A stretch of DNA of 64,000 nucleotides, from contig CM060966.1 of NCBI GenBank assembly GCA_030765045.1, forward strand, positions 63,357,786 to 63,421,785, read 5' to 3'. A model generated the notes under the pieces. It saw only the letters and a list, made by a program, of their open reading frames with translations, did no database searches and was not told the DNA's origin. Origin of the DNA: Tenodera sinensis. Taxonomy: Eukaryota > Arthropoda > Insecta > Mantodea > Mantidae. The first letter of the stretch is position 1; every line of letters starts with the position of its first letter. Made by a program: the position numbers and the translations under genes. This document shows positions 1 through 13,957 of the stretch, piece by piece.

Positions 1-26
1 TATACAATGAAAATGTGTAAGTTTTG

Positions 27-34
27 ATGTACAT
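27..34 (+). other. Palindrome ATGTACAT, present in most monomers (example)
   Basis: ATGTACAT is its own reverse complement and sits in the middle of the consensus monomer. It is the form in most monomers. Variants break it in specific ways: ATTTACAT, ACGTACAT, ACATACAT, ATGCACAT, ATGTATAT and ATGTGCAT. The site shown is the one in the first monomer. A protein-binding role is possible but is only inference. Confidence 0.75.
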
Positions 35-164
35 TTCTTGTATATGCAATGAAAGTGTGTATGTTTTGATGTACATTCCTTGTATATACAATGAAAACGT
101 GTATGTTTTGATGTACATTTCTTGAGTGTACAATGAAAATGTGTAAGTTTTTGATGTACACTTC

Positions 165-176
165 TTGTATATACAA
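165..176 (+). other. Palindrome TTGTATATACAA across the monomer junction (example)
   Basis: TTGTATATACAA is a perfect 12-bp palindrome where the linker is TTGTATATAC followed by AATG. In the usual monomer its centre lies 13 bp from the centre of ATGTACAT. The flanks add weaker symmetry (ACATTTC on the left, GAAAATGT on the right). Variant linkers such as TTGAGTGTACAA and TTGTCTGTACAA keep the outer bases but break the inner symmetry, while TTGCATATACAA breaks it at one base pair. The instance shown is the first exact one I located. Confidence 0.75.
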
Positions 177-3155
177 TGAAAATGTGTAAGTTTTGATGTA
201 CATTTCTTGTATACACAATGAAAATGTTTAACTTTTGATGTGCATTTCTTGCATATACAATGAAAATATGTAAGCTTTTGATGTACATTTCCTGTATGTA
301 CAATGAAAATGTGTAAGTTTTGATGTACATTTCTTGTGTATACAATGAAAATGTGTATGTTTTGATGTACATTTCTAGTCTATACAATGAAAATGTGTAA
401 GTTTTGATGTACATTTCTTGTATATAGAATGAAAATGTGTATGTTTTGATGTACATTCCTTGTATATACAATGAAAATGTGTATGTTTTGATGTACATTT
501 CTTGAGTGTACAATGAAAATGTTGAAGTTTTTGATGTACATTTCTTGTATATACAATGAAACTGTGTAAGTTTTGATGTGCATTTCCTTATATACAATGA
601 AAATGTGTAACTTTTGATGTGCATTTCTTGCATATACAATGAAAATATGTAAGCTTTTGATGTACATTTCCTGTATGTACAATGAAAATGTGTAAGTTTT
701 GATGTACATTTCCTGTATATACAATAAAAATGTGTAAGTTTTGATGTACATTTCTTGTATATACAATGAAAATGTGTAAGTTTTGATGTACATTTCTTGT
801 ATATACAATGAAAATGTGTATGTTTTGATTTACATTCCTTATATATACAATGAAAATGTGTATGTTTTGATGTACATTTCTTGAGTGTACAATGAAAATG
901 TGTAAGTTTTTGATGTACATTTCTTGTATATACAATGAAAATGTGTAAGTTTTGACGTACATTTCTTGTATATACAATGAAAATGTGTATGTTTTGATGT
1001 ACATTTCTTGAGTGTACAATGAAAGTGTGTATGTTTTGATGTACATTTCCTGTATATACAATGAAAATGTGTATGTTTTGATGTACATTTCTTGTATATA
1101 CAATGAAAATGTGTAAGTTTTGATGTACATTTCTTGTATATACAATGAAAATGTGTAAGCTTTGATGTACATTTCCAGTATATACAATGAAAATGTGTAG
1201 TTTTGATGTACATCTCTTGAATATACAACGAACATGTGTAAGTTTTGATGTACATTTCTTGTATGTACAATGAAAATGTGTATGTTTTGACGTACATTTC
1301 TTGCATATACAATGAAAATGTGTAGGTTTTTGATGTACATTTCCTGTATGTACAATGAAAATGTGTAAGTTTTGATGTACATTTCTTGTGTATACAATGA
1401 AAATGTGTATGTTTTGATGTACATTTCTTGAGTGTACAATGAAAATGTGTAAGTTTTGATGTACATTTCTTGAGTGCAAAATGAAAATGTGTAAGTTTTG
1501 ATGTACATTTCTTGTGTATACAGTGAAAATGTGTATGTTTTGATTTACATTTCTTGTCTGTACAATGAAAATGTGTATGTTTTGATGTACATTTCTTTAG
1601 TGTACAACGAAAATGTGTAGTTTTGATTTACATTTCTTGAGTGCACAATGAAAATGTGTACGTTTTGATGTACATTTCTTGTATATACAATGAAAATGTG
1701 TAGGTTTTTGATGTACATTTCTTTAGTGTACAACGAAAATGTGTAGTTTTGATTTACATTTCTTGAGTGCACAATGAAAATGTGTAAGTGTTGACGTACA
1801 TTTCTTGCATATACAATGAAAATGTGTAGGTTTTTGATGTACATTCCTTGTATATACAATGAAAATGTGTATGTTTCGATGTACATTTCTTGAGTGTACA
1901 ATGAAAAGGTGTAAGTTTTTGATGTACATTTCTTGTATATACAATGAAAATGTATAAGTTTTGATGAACATTTCTTGTATATACAATGAAAATGTGTAAC
2001 TTTTGATGTGCATTTCTTGCATATACAATGAAAATATGTAAGCTTTTGATGTACATTTCCTGTATGTACAATGAAAATGTGTAAGTTTTGATGTACATTT
2101 CCTGTATATACAATAAAAATGTGTAAGTTTTGATGTACATTTCTAGTATATACAATTAAAATGTGTAAGTTTTGATGTACATTTCTTGTATATACAATGA
2201 AAATGTGTATGTTTTGATGTACATTCCTTGTATATAAAATGAAAATGTGTATGTTTTGATGTACATTTCTTGAGTGTACAGTGAAAATGTGTAAGTTTTT
2301 GATGTACATTTCTTGTATATACAATGAAAACGTGTAAGTTTTGATGTGCATTTCCTTATATACAATGAAAATGTGTAACTTTTGATGTGCATTTCTTGCA
2401 TATACTATTAAAATATGTAAGCTTTTGATGTACATTTCCTGTATGTACAATGAAAATGTGTAAGTTTTGATGTACATTTTCTGTATATACAATAAAAATG
2501 TGTAAGTTTTGATGTACATTTCTAGTATATACAATGAAAATGTGTAAGTTTTGATGTACATTTCTTGTATATACAATGAAAATGTGTAAGCTTTGATGTA
2601 CATTTCTAGTATATACAATGAAAATGTGTAGTTTTGATGTACATCTCTTGAATATACAATGAACATGTGTAAGTTTTGATGTACATTTCTTGTATGTACA
2701 ATGAAAATGTGTAAGTTTTGACGTACATTTCTTGCATATACAATGAAAATGTGTATGTTTTGATGTACATTTCTTGTATGTACAATGAAAATGTGTAAGT
2801 TTTGACGTACATTTCTTGAATATACAATGAAAATGTGTAAGTTTTGATGTACATTTCTTGTATATACAATGAAAATGTGTATTTTTTGATGTACATTCCT
2901 TGTATATACAATGAAAATGTGTATGTTTTGATGTACATTTCTTGAGTGTACAGTGAAAATGTGCAGCTTTGATGTACATTTCTTGTATATACAATGAAAA
3001 TGTGTAAGTTTTGATGTACATTTCTTGTATATACAATGAAAATGTGTAAGCTTTGATGTACATTTCTAGTATATACAATGAAAATGTGTAAGTTTTGATG
3101 TACATTTCTGGTGTATACAATGAAAATGTGTATGTTTTGATTTACATTTCTAGTA

Positions 3156-6100
3156 TATACAATGAAAATGTGTAAGTTTTGATGTACATTTCTTGTATAT
3201 GCAATGAAAGTGTGTATGTTTTGATGTACATTCCTTGTATATACAATGAAAACGTGTATGTTTTGATGTACATTTCTTGAGTGTACAATGAAAATGTGTA
3301 AGTTTTTGATGTACACTTCTTGTATATACAATGAAAATGTGTAAGTTTTGATGTACATTTCTTGTATACACAATGAAAATGTTTAACTTTTGATGTGCAT
3401 TTCTTGCATATACAATGAAAATATGTAAGCTTTTGATGTACATTTCCTGTATGTACAATGAAAATGTGTAAGTTTTGATGTACATTTCTTGTGTATACAA
3501 TGAAAATGTGTATGTTTTGATGTACATTTCTAGTCTATACAATGAAAATGTGTAAGTTTTGATGTACATTTCTTGTATATAGAATGAAAATGTGTATGTT
3601 TTGATGTACATTCCTTGTATATACAATGAAAATGTGTATGTTTTGATGTACATTTCTTGAGTGTACAATGAAAATGTTGAAGTTTTTGATGTACATTTCT
3701 TGTATATACAATGAAACTGTGTAAGTTTTGATGTGCATTTCCTTATATACAATGAAAATGTGTAACTTTTGATGTGCATTTCTTGCATATACAATGAAAA
3801 TATGTAAGCTTTTGATGTACATTTCCTGTATGTACAATGAAAATGTGTAAGTTTTGATGTACATTTCCTGTATATACAATAAAAATGTGTAAGTTTTGAT
3901 GTACATTTCTTGTATATACAATGAAAATGTGTAAGTTTTGATGTACATTTCTTGTATATACAATGAAAATGTGTATGTTTTGATTTACATTCCTTATATA
4001 TACAATGAAAATGTGTATGTTTTGATGTACATTTCTTGAGTGTACAATGAAAATGTGTAAGTTTTTGATGTACATTTCTTGTATATACAATGAAAATGTG
4101 TAAGTTTTGACGTACATTTCTTGTATATACAATGAAAATGTGTATGTTTTGATGTACATTTCTTGAGTGTACAATGAAAGTGTGTATGTTTTGATGTACA
4201 TTTCCTGTATATACAATGAAAATGTGTATGTTTTGATGTACATTTCTTGTATATACAATGAAAATGTGTAAGTTTTGATGTACATTTCTTGTATATACAA
4301 TGAAAATGTGTAAGCTTTGATGTACATTTCCAGTATATACAATGAAAATGTGTAGTTTTGATGTACATCTCTTGAATATACAACGAACATGTGTAAGTTT
4401 TGATGTACATTTCTTGTATGTACAATGAAAATGTGTATGTTTTGACGTACATTTCTTGCATATACAATGAAAATGTGTAGGTTTTTGATGTACATTTCCT
4501 GTATGTACAATGAAAATGTGTAAGTTTTGATGTACATTTCTTGTGTATACAATGAAAATGTGTATGTTTTGATGTACATTTCTTGAGTGTACAATGAAAA
4601 TGTGTAAGTTTTGATGTACATTTCTTGAGTGCAAAATGAAAATGTGTAAGTTTTGATGTACATTTCTTGTGTATACAGTGAAAATGTGTATGTTTTGATT
4701 TACATTTCTTGTCTGTACAATGAAAATGTGTATGTTTTGATGTACATTTCTTTAGTGTACAACGAAAATGTGTAGTTTTGATTTACATTTCTTGAGTGCA
4801 CAATGAAAATGTGTACGTTTTGATGTACATTTCTTGTATATACAATGAAAATGTGTAGGTTTTTGATGTACATTTCTTTAGTGTACAACGAAAATGTGTA
4901 GTTTTGATTTACATTTCTTGAGTGCACAATGAAAATGTGTAAGTGTTGACGTACATTTCTTGCATATACAATGAAAATGTGTAGGTTTTTGATGTACATT
5001 CCTTGTATATACAATGAAAATGTGTATGTTTCGATGTACATTTCTTGAGTGTACAATGAAAAGGTGTAAGTTTTTGATGTACATTTCTTGTATATACAAT
5101 GAAAATGTATAAGTTTTGATGAACATTTCTTGTATATACAATGAAAATGTGTAACTTTTGATGTGCATTTCTTGCATATACAATGAAAATATGTAAGCTT
5201 TTGATGTACATTTCCTGTATGTACAATGAAAATGTGTAAGTTTTGATGTACATTTCCTGTATATACAATAAAAATGTGTAAGTTTTGATGTACATTTCTA
5301 GTATATACAATGAAAATGTGTAAGTTTTGATGTACATTTCTTGTATATACAATGAAAATGTGTATGTTTTGATGTACATTCGTTGTATATAAAATGAAAA
5401 TGTGTATGTTTTGATGTACATTTCTTGAGTGTACAATGAAAATGTGTAAGTTTTTGATGTACATTTCTTGTATATACAATGAAAATGTGTAAGTTTTGAT
5501 GTGCATTTCCTTATATACAATGAAAATGTGTAACTTTTGATGTGCATTTCTTGCATATACTATTAAAATATGTAAGCTTTTGATGTACATTTCCTGTATG
5601 TACAATGAAAATGTGTAAGTTTTGATGTACATTTTCTGTATATACAATAAAAATGTGTAAGTTTTGATGTACATTTCTAGTATATACAATGAAAATGTGT
5701 AAGTTTTGATGTACATTTCTTGTATATACAATGAAAATGTGTATGTTTTGATGTACATTCCTTGTATATACAATGAAAATGTGTATGTTTTGATGTACAT
5801 GTCTTGAGTGTACAATGAAAATGTGTAAGCTTTGATGTACATTTCTAGTATATACAATGAAAATGTGTAGTTTTGATGTACATCTCTTGAATATACAATG
5901 AACATGTGTAAGTTTTGATGTACATTTCTTGTATGTACAATGAAAATGTGTAAGTTTTGACGTACAATTCTTGCATATACAATGAAAATGTGTATGTTTT
6001 GATGTACATTTCTTGTATGTACAATGAAAATGTGTAAGTTTTGACGTACATTTCTTGAATATACAATGAAAATGTGTAAGTTTTGATGTACATTTCTTGT

Positions 6101-6477
6101 ATATACAATGAAAATGTGTATGTTTTGATGTACATTCCTTGTATATACAATGAAAATGTGTATGTTTTGATGTACATTTCTTGAGTGTACAGTGAAAATG
6201 TGCAGCTTTGATGTACATTTCTTGTATATACAATGAAAATGTGTAAGTTTTTATGTACATTTCTTGTATATACAATGAAAATGTGTAAGCTTTGATGTAC
6301 ATTTCTAGTATATACAATGAAAATGTGTAGTTTTGATGTACATCTCTTGAATATACAATGAACATGTGTAAGTTTTGATGTACATTTCTTGTATGTACAA
6401 TGAAAATGTGTAAGTTTTGATGTACATTTCTTGTGTATACAATGAAAATGTGTATGTTTTGATGTACATTTTTAGTA
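3156..6477 (+). repeat. Type-A higher-order repeat, copy A2 (3,322 bp)
   Basis: This is a tandem copy of A1 at an exact offset of 3,155 bp for the first 2.5 kb, with very few substitutions (for example G at 5315 where A1 has T at 2160). Near 5,745-5,828 it carries two extra monomers (84 bp), after which the offset is 3,239. Near 6,330-6,470 it carries roughly two further monomers not in A1. It ends where the TATGCAATGAAAGTG landmark recurs (6520). Gains in whole-monomer steps are what unequal crossing-over between repeats would give. Confidence 0.88.
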
Positions 6478-9400
6478 TATACAATGAAAATGTGTAAGTT
6501 TTGATGTACATTTCTTGTATATGCAATGAAAGTGTGTATGTTTTGATGTACATTCCTTGTATATACAATGAAAATGTGTATGTTTTTCGATGTACATTTC
6601 TTGAGTGTACAATGAAAATGTGTAAGTTTTTGATGTACATTTCTTGTATATACAATGAAAATGTGTAAGTTTTGATGTACATTTCTTGTATACACAATGA
6701 AAATGTTTAACTTTTGATGTGCATTTCTTGCATATACAATGAAAATATGTAAGCTTTTGATGTACATTTCCTGTATGTACAATGAAAATGTGTAAGTTTT
6801 GATGTACATTTCTTGTGTATACAATGAAAATGTGTATGTTTTGATGTACATTTCTAGTATATACAATGAAAATGTGTAAGTTTTGATGTACATTTCTTGT
6901 ATATACAATGAAAATGTGTATGTTTTGATGTACATTCCTTGTATATACAATGAAAATGTGTATGTTTTGATGTACATTTCTTGAGTGTACAATGAAAATG
7001 TGTAAGTTTTTGATGTACATTTCTTGTATATACAATGAAAATGTGTAAGTTTTGATGTACATTTCTTGTATATACAATGAAAATGTGTATGTTTTGATGT
7101 ACATTTCCTGTATATACAATGAAAATGTGTATCTTTTGATGTACATTTCTGGTATATACAATGAAAATGTGTAAGCTTTGATGTACATTTCCAGTATATA
7201 CAATGAAAATGTGTAGTTTTGATGTACATCTCTTGAATATACAATGAACATGTGTAAGTTTTGATGTACATTTCTTGTATGTACAATGAAAATGTGTAAG
7301 TTTTGACAAACATTTCTTGCATATACAATGAAAATGTGTAGGTTTTTGATGTACATTTCCTGTATGTACAATGAAAATGTGTAAGTTTTGATGTACATTT
7401 CTTGTGTATACAAAGAAAATGTGTATGTTTTGATGTACATTTCTTCAGTGCACAATGAAAATGTCTAAGTTTTGATGTACACTTTTTGTATATACAATGA
7501 AAATGTGTAAGTTTTGATTTACATTTCTTGTCTGTACAATGAAAATGTGTATGTTTTGATGTACATTTCTTGTATATACAATGAAAATGTGTAGGTTTTT
7601 GATGTACATTTCCTGTATGTACAATGAAAATGTGTAAGTTTTGATGTACATTTCTTGTGTATACAAAGAAAATGTGTATGTTTTGATGTACATTTCTTGA
7701 GTGCACAATGAAAATGTCTAAGTTTTGATGTACACTTTTTGTATATACAATGAAAATGTGTAAGTTTTGATTTACATTTCTTGTCTGTACAACGAAAATG
7801 TGTAGTTTTGATTTACATTTCTTGAGTGCACAATGAAAATGTGTATGTTTTGATGTACATTTCTTGTATATACAATGAAAATGTGTAGGTTTTTGATGTA
7901 CATTTCTTTAGTGTACAACGAAAATGTGTAGTTTTGATTTACATTTCTTGAGTGCACAATGAAAATGTGTACGTTTTGACGTACATTTCTTGCATATACA
8001 ATGAAAATGTGTAGGTTTTTGATGTACATTTCTTGTGTATACAATGAAAATGTGTATGTTTTGATGTACATCTCTTGAATATACAATGAACATGTGTAAG
8101 TTTTGATGTACATTTCTTGTATGTACAATGAAAATGTGTACGTTTTGACATACATTTCTTGCATATACAATGAAAATGTGTAGGTTTTTGATGTACATTT
8201 CCTGTATGTACAATGAAAATGTGTAAGTTTTGATGTACATTTCTTTTGTATACAATGAAAATGTGTATGTTTTGATGTACATTTCTTTAGTGTACAATGA
8301 AAATGTGTAAGTTTTGATGTACATTTCTTGAGTGCACAATGAAAATGTCTAAGTTTTGATGTACATTTTTTGTATATACAATGAAAATGTGTAAGTTTTG
8401 ATTTACATTTCTTGTCTGTACAATGAAAATGTGTATGTTTTGATGTACATTTCTTTAGTGTACAACGAAAATGTGTAGTTTTGATTTACATTTCTTGAGT
8501 GCACAATGAAAATGTGTACGTTTTGACGTACATTTCTTGCATATACAATGAAAATGTGTAGGTTTTTGATGTACATTTCTTGTGTATACAATGAAAATGT
8601 GTATGTTTTGATGTACATTTCTTGAGTGTACAATGAAAATGTGTAAGTTTTGATGTACATTTCTAGTATATACAATGAAAATGTGTAGTTTTGATGTACA
8701 TCTCTTGAATATACAATGAACATGTGTAAGTTTTGATGTACATTTCTTGTAAGTACAACGAAAATGTGTAAGTTTTGACGTACATTTCTTGCATATACAA
8801 TGAAAATGTGAATGTTTTGATGTACATTTCTTGTCTGTACATTGAAAATGTGTATGTTTTGATGTACATTTCTTGAGTGTACAATGAAAATGTGTAAGTT
8901 TTGATTTACATCTCTTGAGTGCACAATGAAAATGTGTATGTTTTGATGTACATTTCTTGTATATACAATGAAAATGTGTATGTTTTGATTTACATTTCTT
9001 GTCTGTACAATGAAAATGTGTATGTTTTGATGTACATTTCTTTAGTGTACAACGAAAATGTGTAGTTTTGATGTACATTTCTAGTATATACAATGAAAAT
9101 GTGTAGTTTTGATGTACATCTCTTGAATATACAATGAACATGTGTAAGTTTTGATGTACATTTCTTGTAAGTACAACGAAAATGTGTAAGTTTTGACGTA
9201 CATTTCTTGCATATACAATGAAAATGTGTATGTTTTGATGTACATTTCTTGTATGTACAATGAAAATGTGTAAGTTTTGACGTACATTTCTTGAATATAC
9301 AATGAAAATGTGTAAGTTTTGATGTACATTTCTTGTATATACAATGAAAATGTGTATGTTTTGATGTACATTATTTGTATATACAATGAAAATGTGTATG

Positions 9401-9713
9401 TTTTGATGTACATTTCTTGAGTGTACAGTGAAAATGTGCAGCTTTGATGTACATTTCTTGTATATACAATGAAAATGTGTAAGTTTTGATGTACATTTCT
9501 TGTATATACAAAGAAAATGTGTAAGCTTTGATGTACATTTCTAGTATATACAATGAAAATGTGTAGTTTTGATGTACATCTCTTGAATATACAATGAACA
9601 TGTGTAAGTTTTGATGTACATTTCTTGTATGTACAATGAAAATGTGTAAGTTTTGATGTACATTTCCTGTGTATACAATGAAAACGTGTATGTTTTGATG
9701 TACATTTCTAGTA
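6478..9713 (+). repeat. Type-A higher-order repeat, copy A3 (about 3.24 kb)
   Basis: It starts with the same landmark order as A1 and A2 (TATGCAATGAAAGTG at 6520, GTTTAACTTTTGATGTGC near 6,706). It then departs in its second half, where a cluster of GATTTACAT, TTTAGTGTACAACG and GAGTGCACAATG monomers (7.5-9.1 kb) is expanded. GTGCAGCTTTG at 9436 marks the end portion. A 43-bp monomer with TTTTTCGATG near 6,585 is private to this copy. The identity to A1 is clear at the level of variant order, but indels make the alignment piecewise. Confidence 0.8.
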
Positions 9714-12700
9714 TATACAATGAAGATGTGTAAGTTTTGATGTACATTTCTTGTATATGCAATGAAAGTGTGTATGTTTTGATGTACATTCCTTCTATAT
9801 ACAATGAAAATGTGTATGTTTTGATGTACATTTCTTGAGTGTACAATGAAAATGTGTAAGTTTTTGATGTACATTTCTTGTATATACAATGAAAATGTGT
9901 AAGTTTTGATGTACATTTCTTGTATACACAATGAAAATGTTTAACTTTTGATGTGCATTTCTTGCATATACAATGAAAATATGTAAGCTTTTGATGTACA
10001 TTTCCTGTATGTACAATGAAAATGTGTAAGTTTTGATGTACATTTCTTGTGTATACAATGAAAGTGTGTATGTTTTGAAGTACATTTCTTGTATATACAA
10101 TGAAAATGTGTAAGTTTTGATGTACATTTCTTGTATATACAATGAAAATGTGTATGTTTTGATGTACATTCCTTGTATATACAATGAAAATGTGTATGTT
10201 TTGATGTACATTTCTTGAGTGTACAATGAAAATGTGTAAGTTTTTGATGTACATTTCTTGTATATACAATGAAAATGTGTAAGTTTTGATGTACATTTCT
10301 TGTATATACAATGAAAATGTGTATGTTTTGATGTACATTTCCTGTATATACAATGAAAATGTGTATGTTTTGATGTACATTTCTGGTATATCCAATGAAA
10401 ATGTGTAAGCTTTGATGTACATTTCTAGTATATACAATGAAAATGTGTAGTTTTGATGTACATCTCTTGAATATACAATGAACATGTGTAAGTTTTGATG
10501 TACATTTCTTGTATGTACAATGAAAATGTGTAAGTTTTGACATACATTTCTTGCATATACAATGAAAATGTGTAGGTTTTTGATGTACATTTCCTGTATG
10601 TACAATGAAAATGTGTAAGTTTTGATGTACATTTCTTGTGTATACAATGAAAATGTGTATGTTTTGATGTACATTTCTAGTATATACAATGCAAATGTGT
10701 CAGTTTTGATGTACATTTCTTGTATATACAATGAAAATGTGTATGTTTTGATGTACATTCCTTGTATATACAATGAAAATGTGTATGTTTTGATGTATAT
10801 TTCTTGAGTGTACAATGAAAATGTGTAAGTTTTTGATGTACATTTCTTGTGTATACAATGAAAATGTGTAAGTTTTGATGTACATTTCTTGTATATACAA
10901 TGAAAATGTGTATGTTTTGATGTACATTTCCTGTATATACAATGAAAATGTGTATGTTTTGATGTACATTTCTGGTATATACAATGAAAATGTGTAAGCT
11001 TTGATGTACATTTCTAGTATATACAATGAAAATGTGTAGTTTTGATGTACATCTCTTGAATATACAATGAACATGTGTAAGTTTTGATGTACATTTCTTG
11101 TATGTACAATGAAAATGTGTAAGTTTTGACATACATTTCTTGCATATACAATGAAAATGTGTAGGTTTTTGATGTACATTTCCTGTATGTACAATGAAAA
11201 TGTGTAAGTTTTGATGTACATTTCTTGTGTATACAATGAAAATGTGTATGTTTTGATGTACATTTCTTGAGTGTACAATGAAAATGTGTAAGTTTTGATG
11301 TACATTTCTTGAGTGCACAATGAAAATGTCTAAGTTTTGATGTACACTTTTTGTATATACAATGAAAATGTGTAAGTTTTGATTTACATTTCTTGTCTGT
11401 ACAATGAAAATGTGTATGTTTTGATGTACATTTCTTTAGTGTACAACGAAAATGTGTAGTTTTGATTTACATTTCTTGAGTGCACAATGAAAATGTGTAT
11501 GTTTTGAAGTACATTTCTTGTATATACAATGAAAATGTGTAGGTTTTTGATGTACATTTCTTTAGTGTACAACGAAAATGTGTAGTTTTGATTTACATTT
11601 CTTGAGTGCACAATGAAAATGTGTACGTTTTGACGTACATTTCTTGCATATACAATGAAAATGTGTAGGTCTTTGATGTACATTTCTTGTGTATACAATG
11701 AAAATGTGTATGTTTTGATGTACATCTCTTGAATATACAATGAACATGTGTAAGTTTTGATGTACATTTCTTGTATGTACAATGAAAATGTGTAAGTTTT
11801 GACATACATTTCTTGCATATACAATGAAAATGTGTAGGTTTTTGATGTACATTTCCTGTATGTACAATGAAAATGTGTAAGTTTTGATGTACATTTCTTG
11901 TGTATACAATGAAAATGTGTATGTTTTGATGTACATTTCTTGAGTGTACAATGAAAATGTGTAAGTTTTGATGTACATTTCTTGAGTGCGTAATGAAAAT
12001 GTCTAAGTTTTGATGTACATTTTTTGTATATACAATGAAAATGTGAAAGTTTTGATTTACATTTCTTGTCTGTACAATGAAAATGTGTATGTTTTGATGT
12101 ACATTTCTTTAGTGTACAACGAAAATGTGTAGTTTTGATTTACATTTCTTGAGTGCACAATGAAAATGTGTATGTTTTGATGTACATTTCTTGTGTATAC
12201 AATGAAAATGTGTAGGTTTTTGATGTACATTTCTTTAGTGTACAACGAAAATGTGTAGTTTTGATTTACATTTCTTGAGTGCACAATGAAAATGTGTACG
12301 TTTTGACGTACATTTCTTGCATATACAATGAAAATGTGTAGGTTTTTGATGTACATTTCTTGTGTATACAATGAAAATGTGTATGTTTTGATGTACATTT
12401 CTTGAGTGTACAATGAAAATGTGTAAGTTTTGATGTACATTTCTTGAGTGCACAATGAAAATGTGTAAGTTTTGATGTACATTTGTTGTATATGCTATGA
12501 AAATGTGTAAGTTTTGATTTACATTTCTTGTCTGTACAATGAAAATGTGTATGTTTTGATGTACATTTCTTGTGTATACAATGAAAATGTGTAAGTTTTG
12601 ATGTACATTTCTTGAGTGCACAATGAAAATGTGTAAGTTTTGATTTACATTTCTTGAGTGCACAATGAAAATGTGTATGTTTTGATGTAAATTTCTGGTA

Positions 12701-13957
12701 TATACAATGAAGATGTGTATGTTTTGATTTACATTTCTTGTCTGTACAATGAAAATGTGTATGTTTTGATGTACATTACTTGAGTGTACAATGAAAATGT
12801 GTAAGTTTTGATTTACATTTCTTGAGTGCACAATGAAAATGTGTATGTTTTGATGTAAATTTCTTGTATATACAATGAAAATGTGTATGTTTTGATTTAC
12901 ACTTCTTGTCTGTACAATGAAAATGTGTATGTTTTGATGTACATTTCTTTAGTGTACAACGAAAATGTGTAGTTTTGATGTACATTTCTAGTATATACAA
13001 TGAAAATGTGTAAGTTTTGACGTACATTTCTTGCATATACAATGAAAATGTGTATGTTTTGATGTACATTTCTTGTATGTACAATGAAAATGTGTAAGTT
13101 TTGACGTACATTTCTTGAATATACAATGAAAATGTGTAAGTTTTGATGTACATTTCTTGTATGTACAATGAAAATGTGTAAGTTTTGACGTACATTTCTT
13201 GAATATACAATGAAAATGTGTAAGTTTGGATGTACATTTCTAGTATATACAATGAAAATGTGTAAGTTTTGACGTACATTTCTTGCATATACAATGAAAA
13301 TGTGTATGTTTTGATGTACATTTCTTGTATGTACAATGAAAATGTGTAAGTTTTGACGTACATTTCTTGAGTATACAATGAAAATGTGTAAGTTTTGATG
13401 TACATTTCTTGTATGTACAATGAAAATGTGTAAGTTTTGACGTACATTTCTTGAATATACAATGAAAATGTGTATGTTTTGATGTACATTTCTAGTATAT
13501 ACAATGAAAATGTGTAAGTTTTGACGTACATTTCTTGCATATACAATGAAAATGTGTATGTTTTGATGTACATTTCTTGTATGTACAATGAAAATGTGTA
13601 AGTTTTGACGTACATTTCTTGAATATACAATGAAAATGTGTAAGTTTTGATGTACATTTCTTGTATATACAATGAAAATGTGTATGCTTTGATGTACATT
13701 ATTTGTATATACAATGAAAATGTGTATGTTTTGATGTACATTTCTTGAGTATACAGTGAAAATGTGCAGCTTTGATGTACATTTCTTGTATATACAATGA
13801 AAATGTGTAAGTTTTGATGTGCATTTCTTGTATATACAATGAAAATGTGTGAGCTTTGATGTACAATTCTTGTATATACAATGAAAATGTGTAAGCTTTG
13901 ATGTAGATTTCTAGTATATACAATGAAAATGTGTAGTTTTGATGTACATCTCTTGAA
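9714..13957 (+). repeat. Type-A higher-order repeat, copy A4 (about 4.24 kb)
   Basis: This copy is bounded by the TATGCAATGAAAGTG landmark at 9756 and its next occurrence at 14000. Its middle repeats the cassette CTGGTATA, AAGCTTTG, GTAGTTTTG, ATCTCTTGAATATAC twice (about 10.38-10.50 and 10.97-11.09 kb). It then passes through the GATTTACAT/TTTAGTGTACAACG cluster and ends in a regular six-monomer subrepeat (12,988 onward). It is about 1 kb longer than A1-A3. The extra length is explained by these internal duplications and not by foreign sequence. Confidence 0.78.
12988..13670 (+). repeat. 252-bp (six-monomer) subrepeat, about 2.7 copies
   Basis: The monomer beginning CTAGTATATAC followed by GTAAGTTTTGACGTAC recurs at 12988, 13240 and 13492. 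The spacing is exactly 252 bp, or 6 x 42. Within each copy the linkers follow the order CTAG-TATA, TTGCATATAC, TTGTATGTAC, TTGAATATAC, TTGTATGTAC, TTGAATATAC or a TTGAGTATAC variant, and GACGTAC alternates with GATGTAC. The third copy loses the pattern after about four monomers, near 13,670. All monomers here are exactly 42 bp, so this is the most regular stretch in the window. Confidence 0.88.

Larger units (their letters stand above)
1..3155 (+). repeat. Type-A higher-order repeat, copy A1 (3,155 bp)
   Basis: This block runs from the first base to the point where the same order of variant monomers restarts at 3156. Landmarks are TATGCAATGAAAGTG (43), GTTTAACTTTTGATGTGC (about 226), the 41-bp TTTAGTGTACAACG units near 1,590 and 1,720, and GTGCAGCTTTG (2961). 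3,155 bp is about 75 monomers. The copy may begin upstream of the window, because the phase at base 1 is set only by the match to 3156. It also contains smaller internal repetition: the TTTTGATGTGC landmark monomer recurs at about 608, 1,990 and 2,361. Confidence 0.9.

Noticed and set aside
165..176. TATATA in TTGTATATACAA as a promoter TATA box
   Set aside because: It is in a large share of monomers as part of a palindrome, with no gene downstream. Repetition alone explains it.
10622..10807. Only + strand open frame, 61 codons
   Set aside because: It spans about four monomers with GTGTATG, which removes the TAA stop of the GTGTAAG form. It starts at TTG with no context and contains only repeat sequence.
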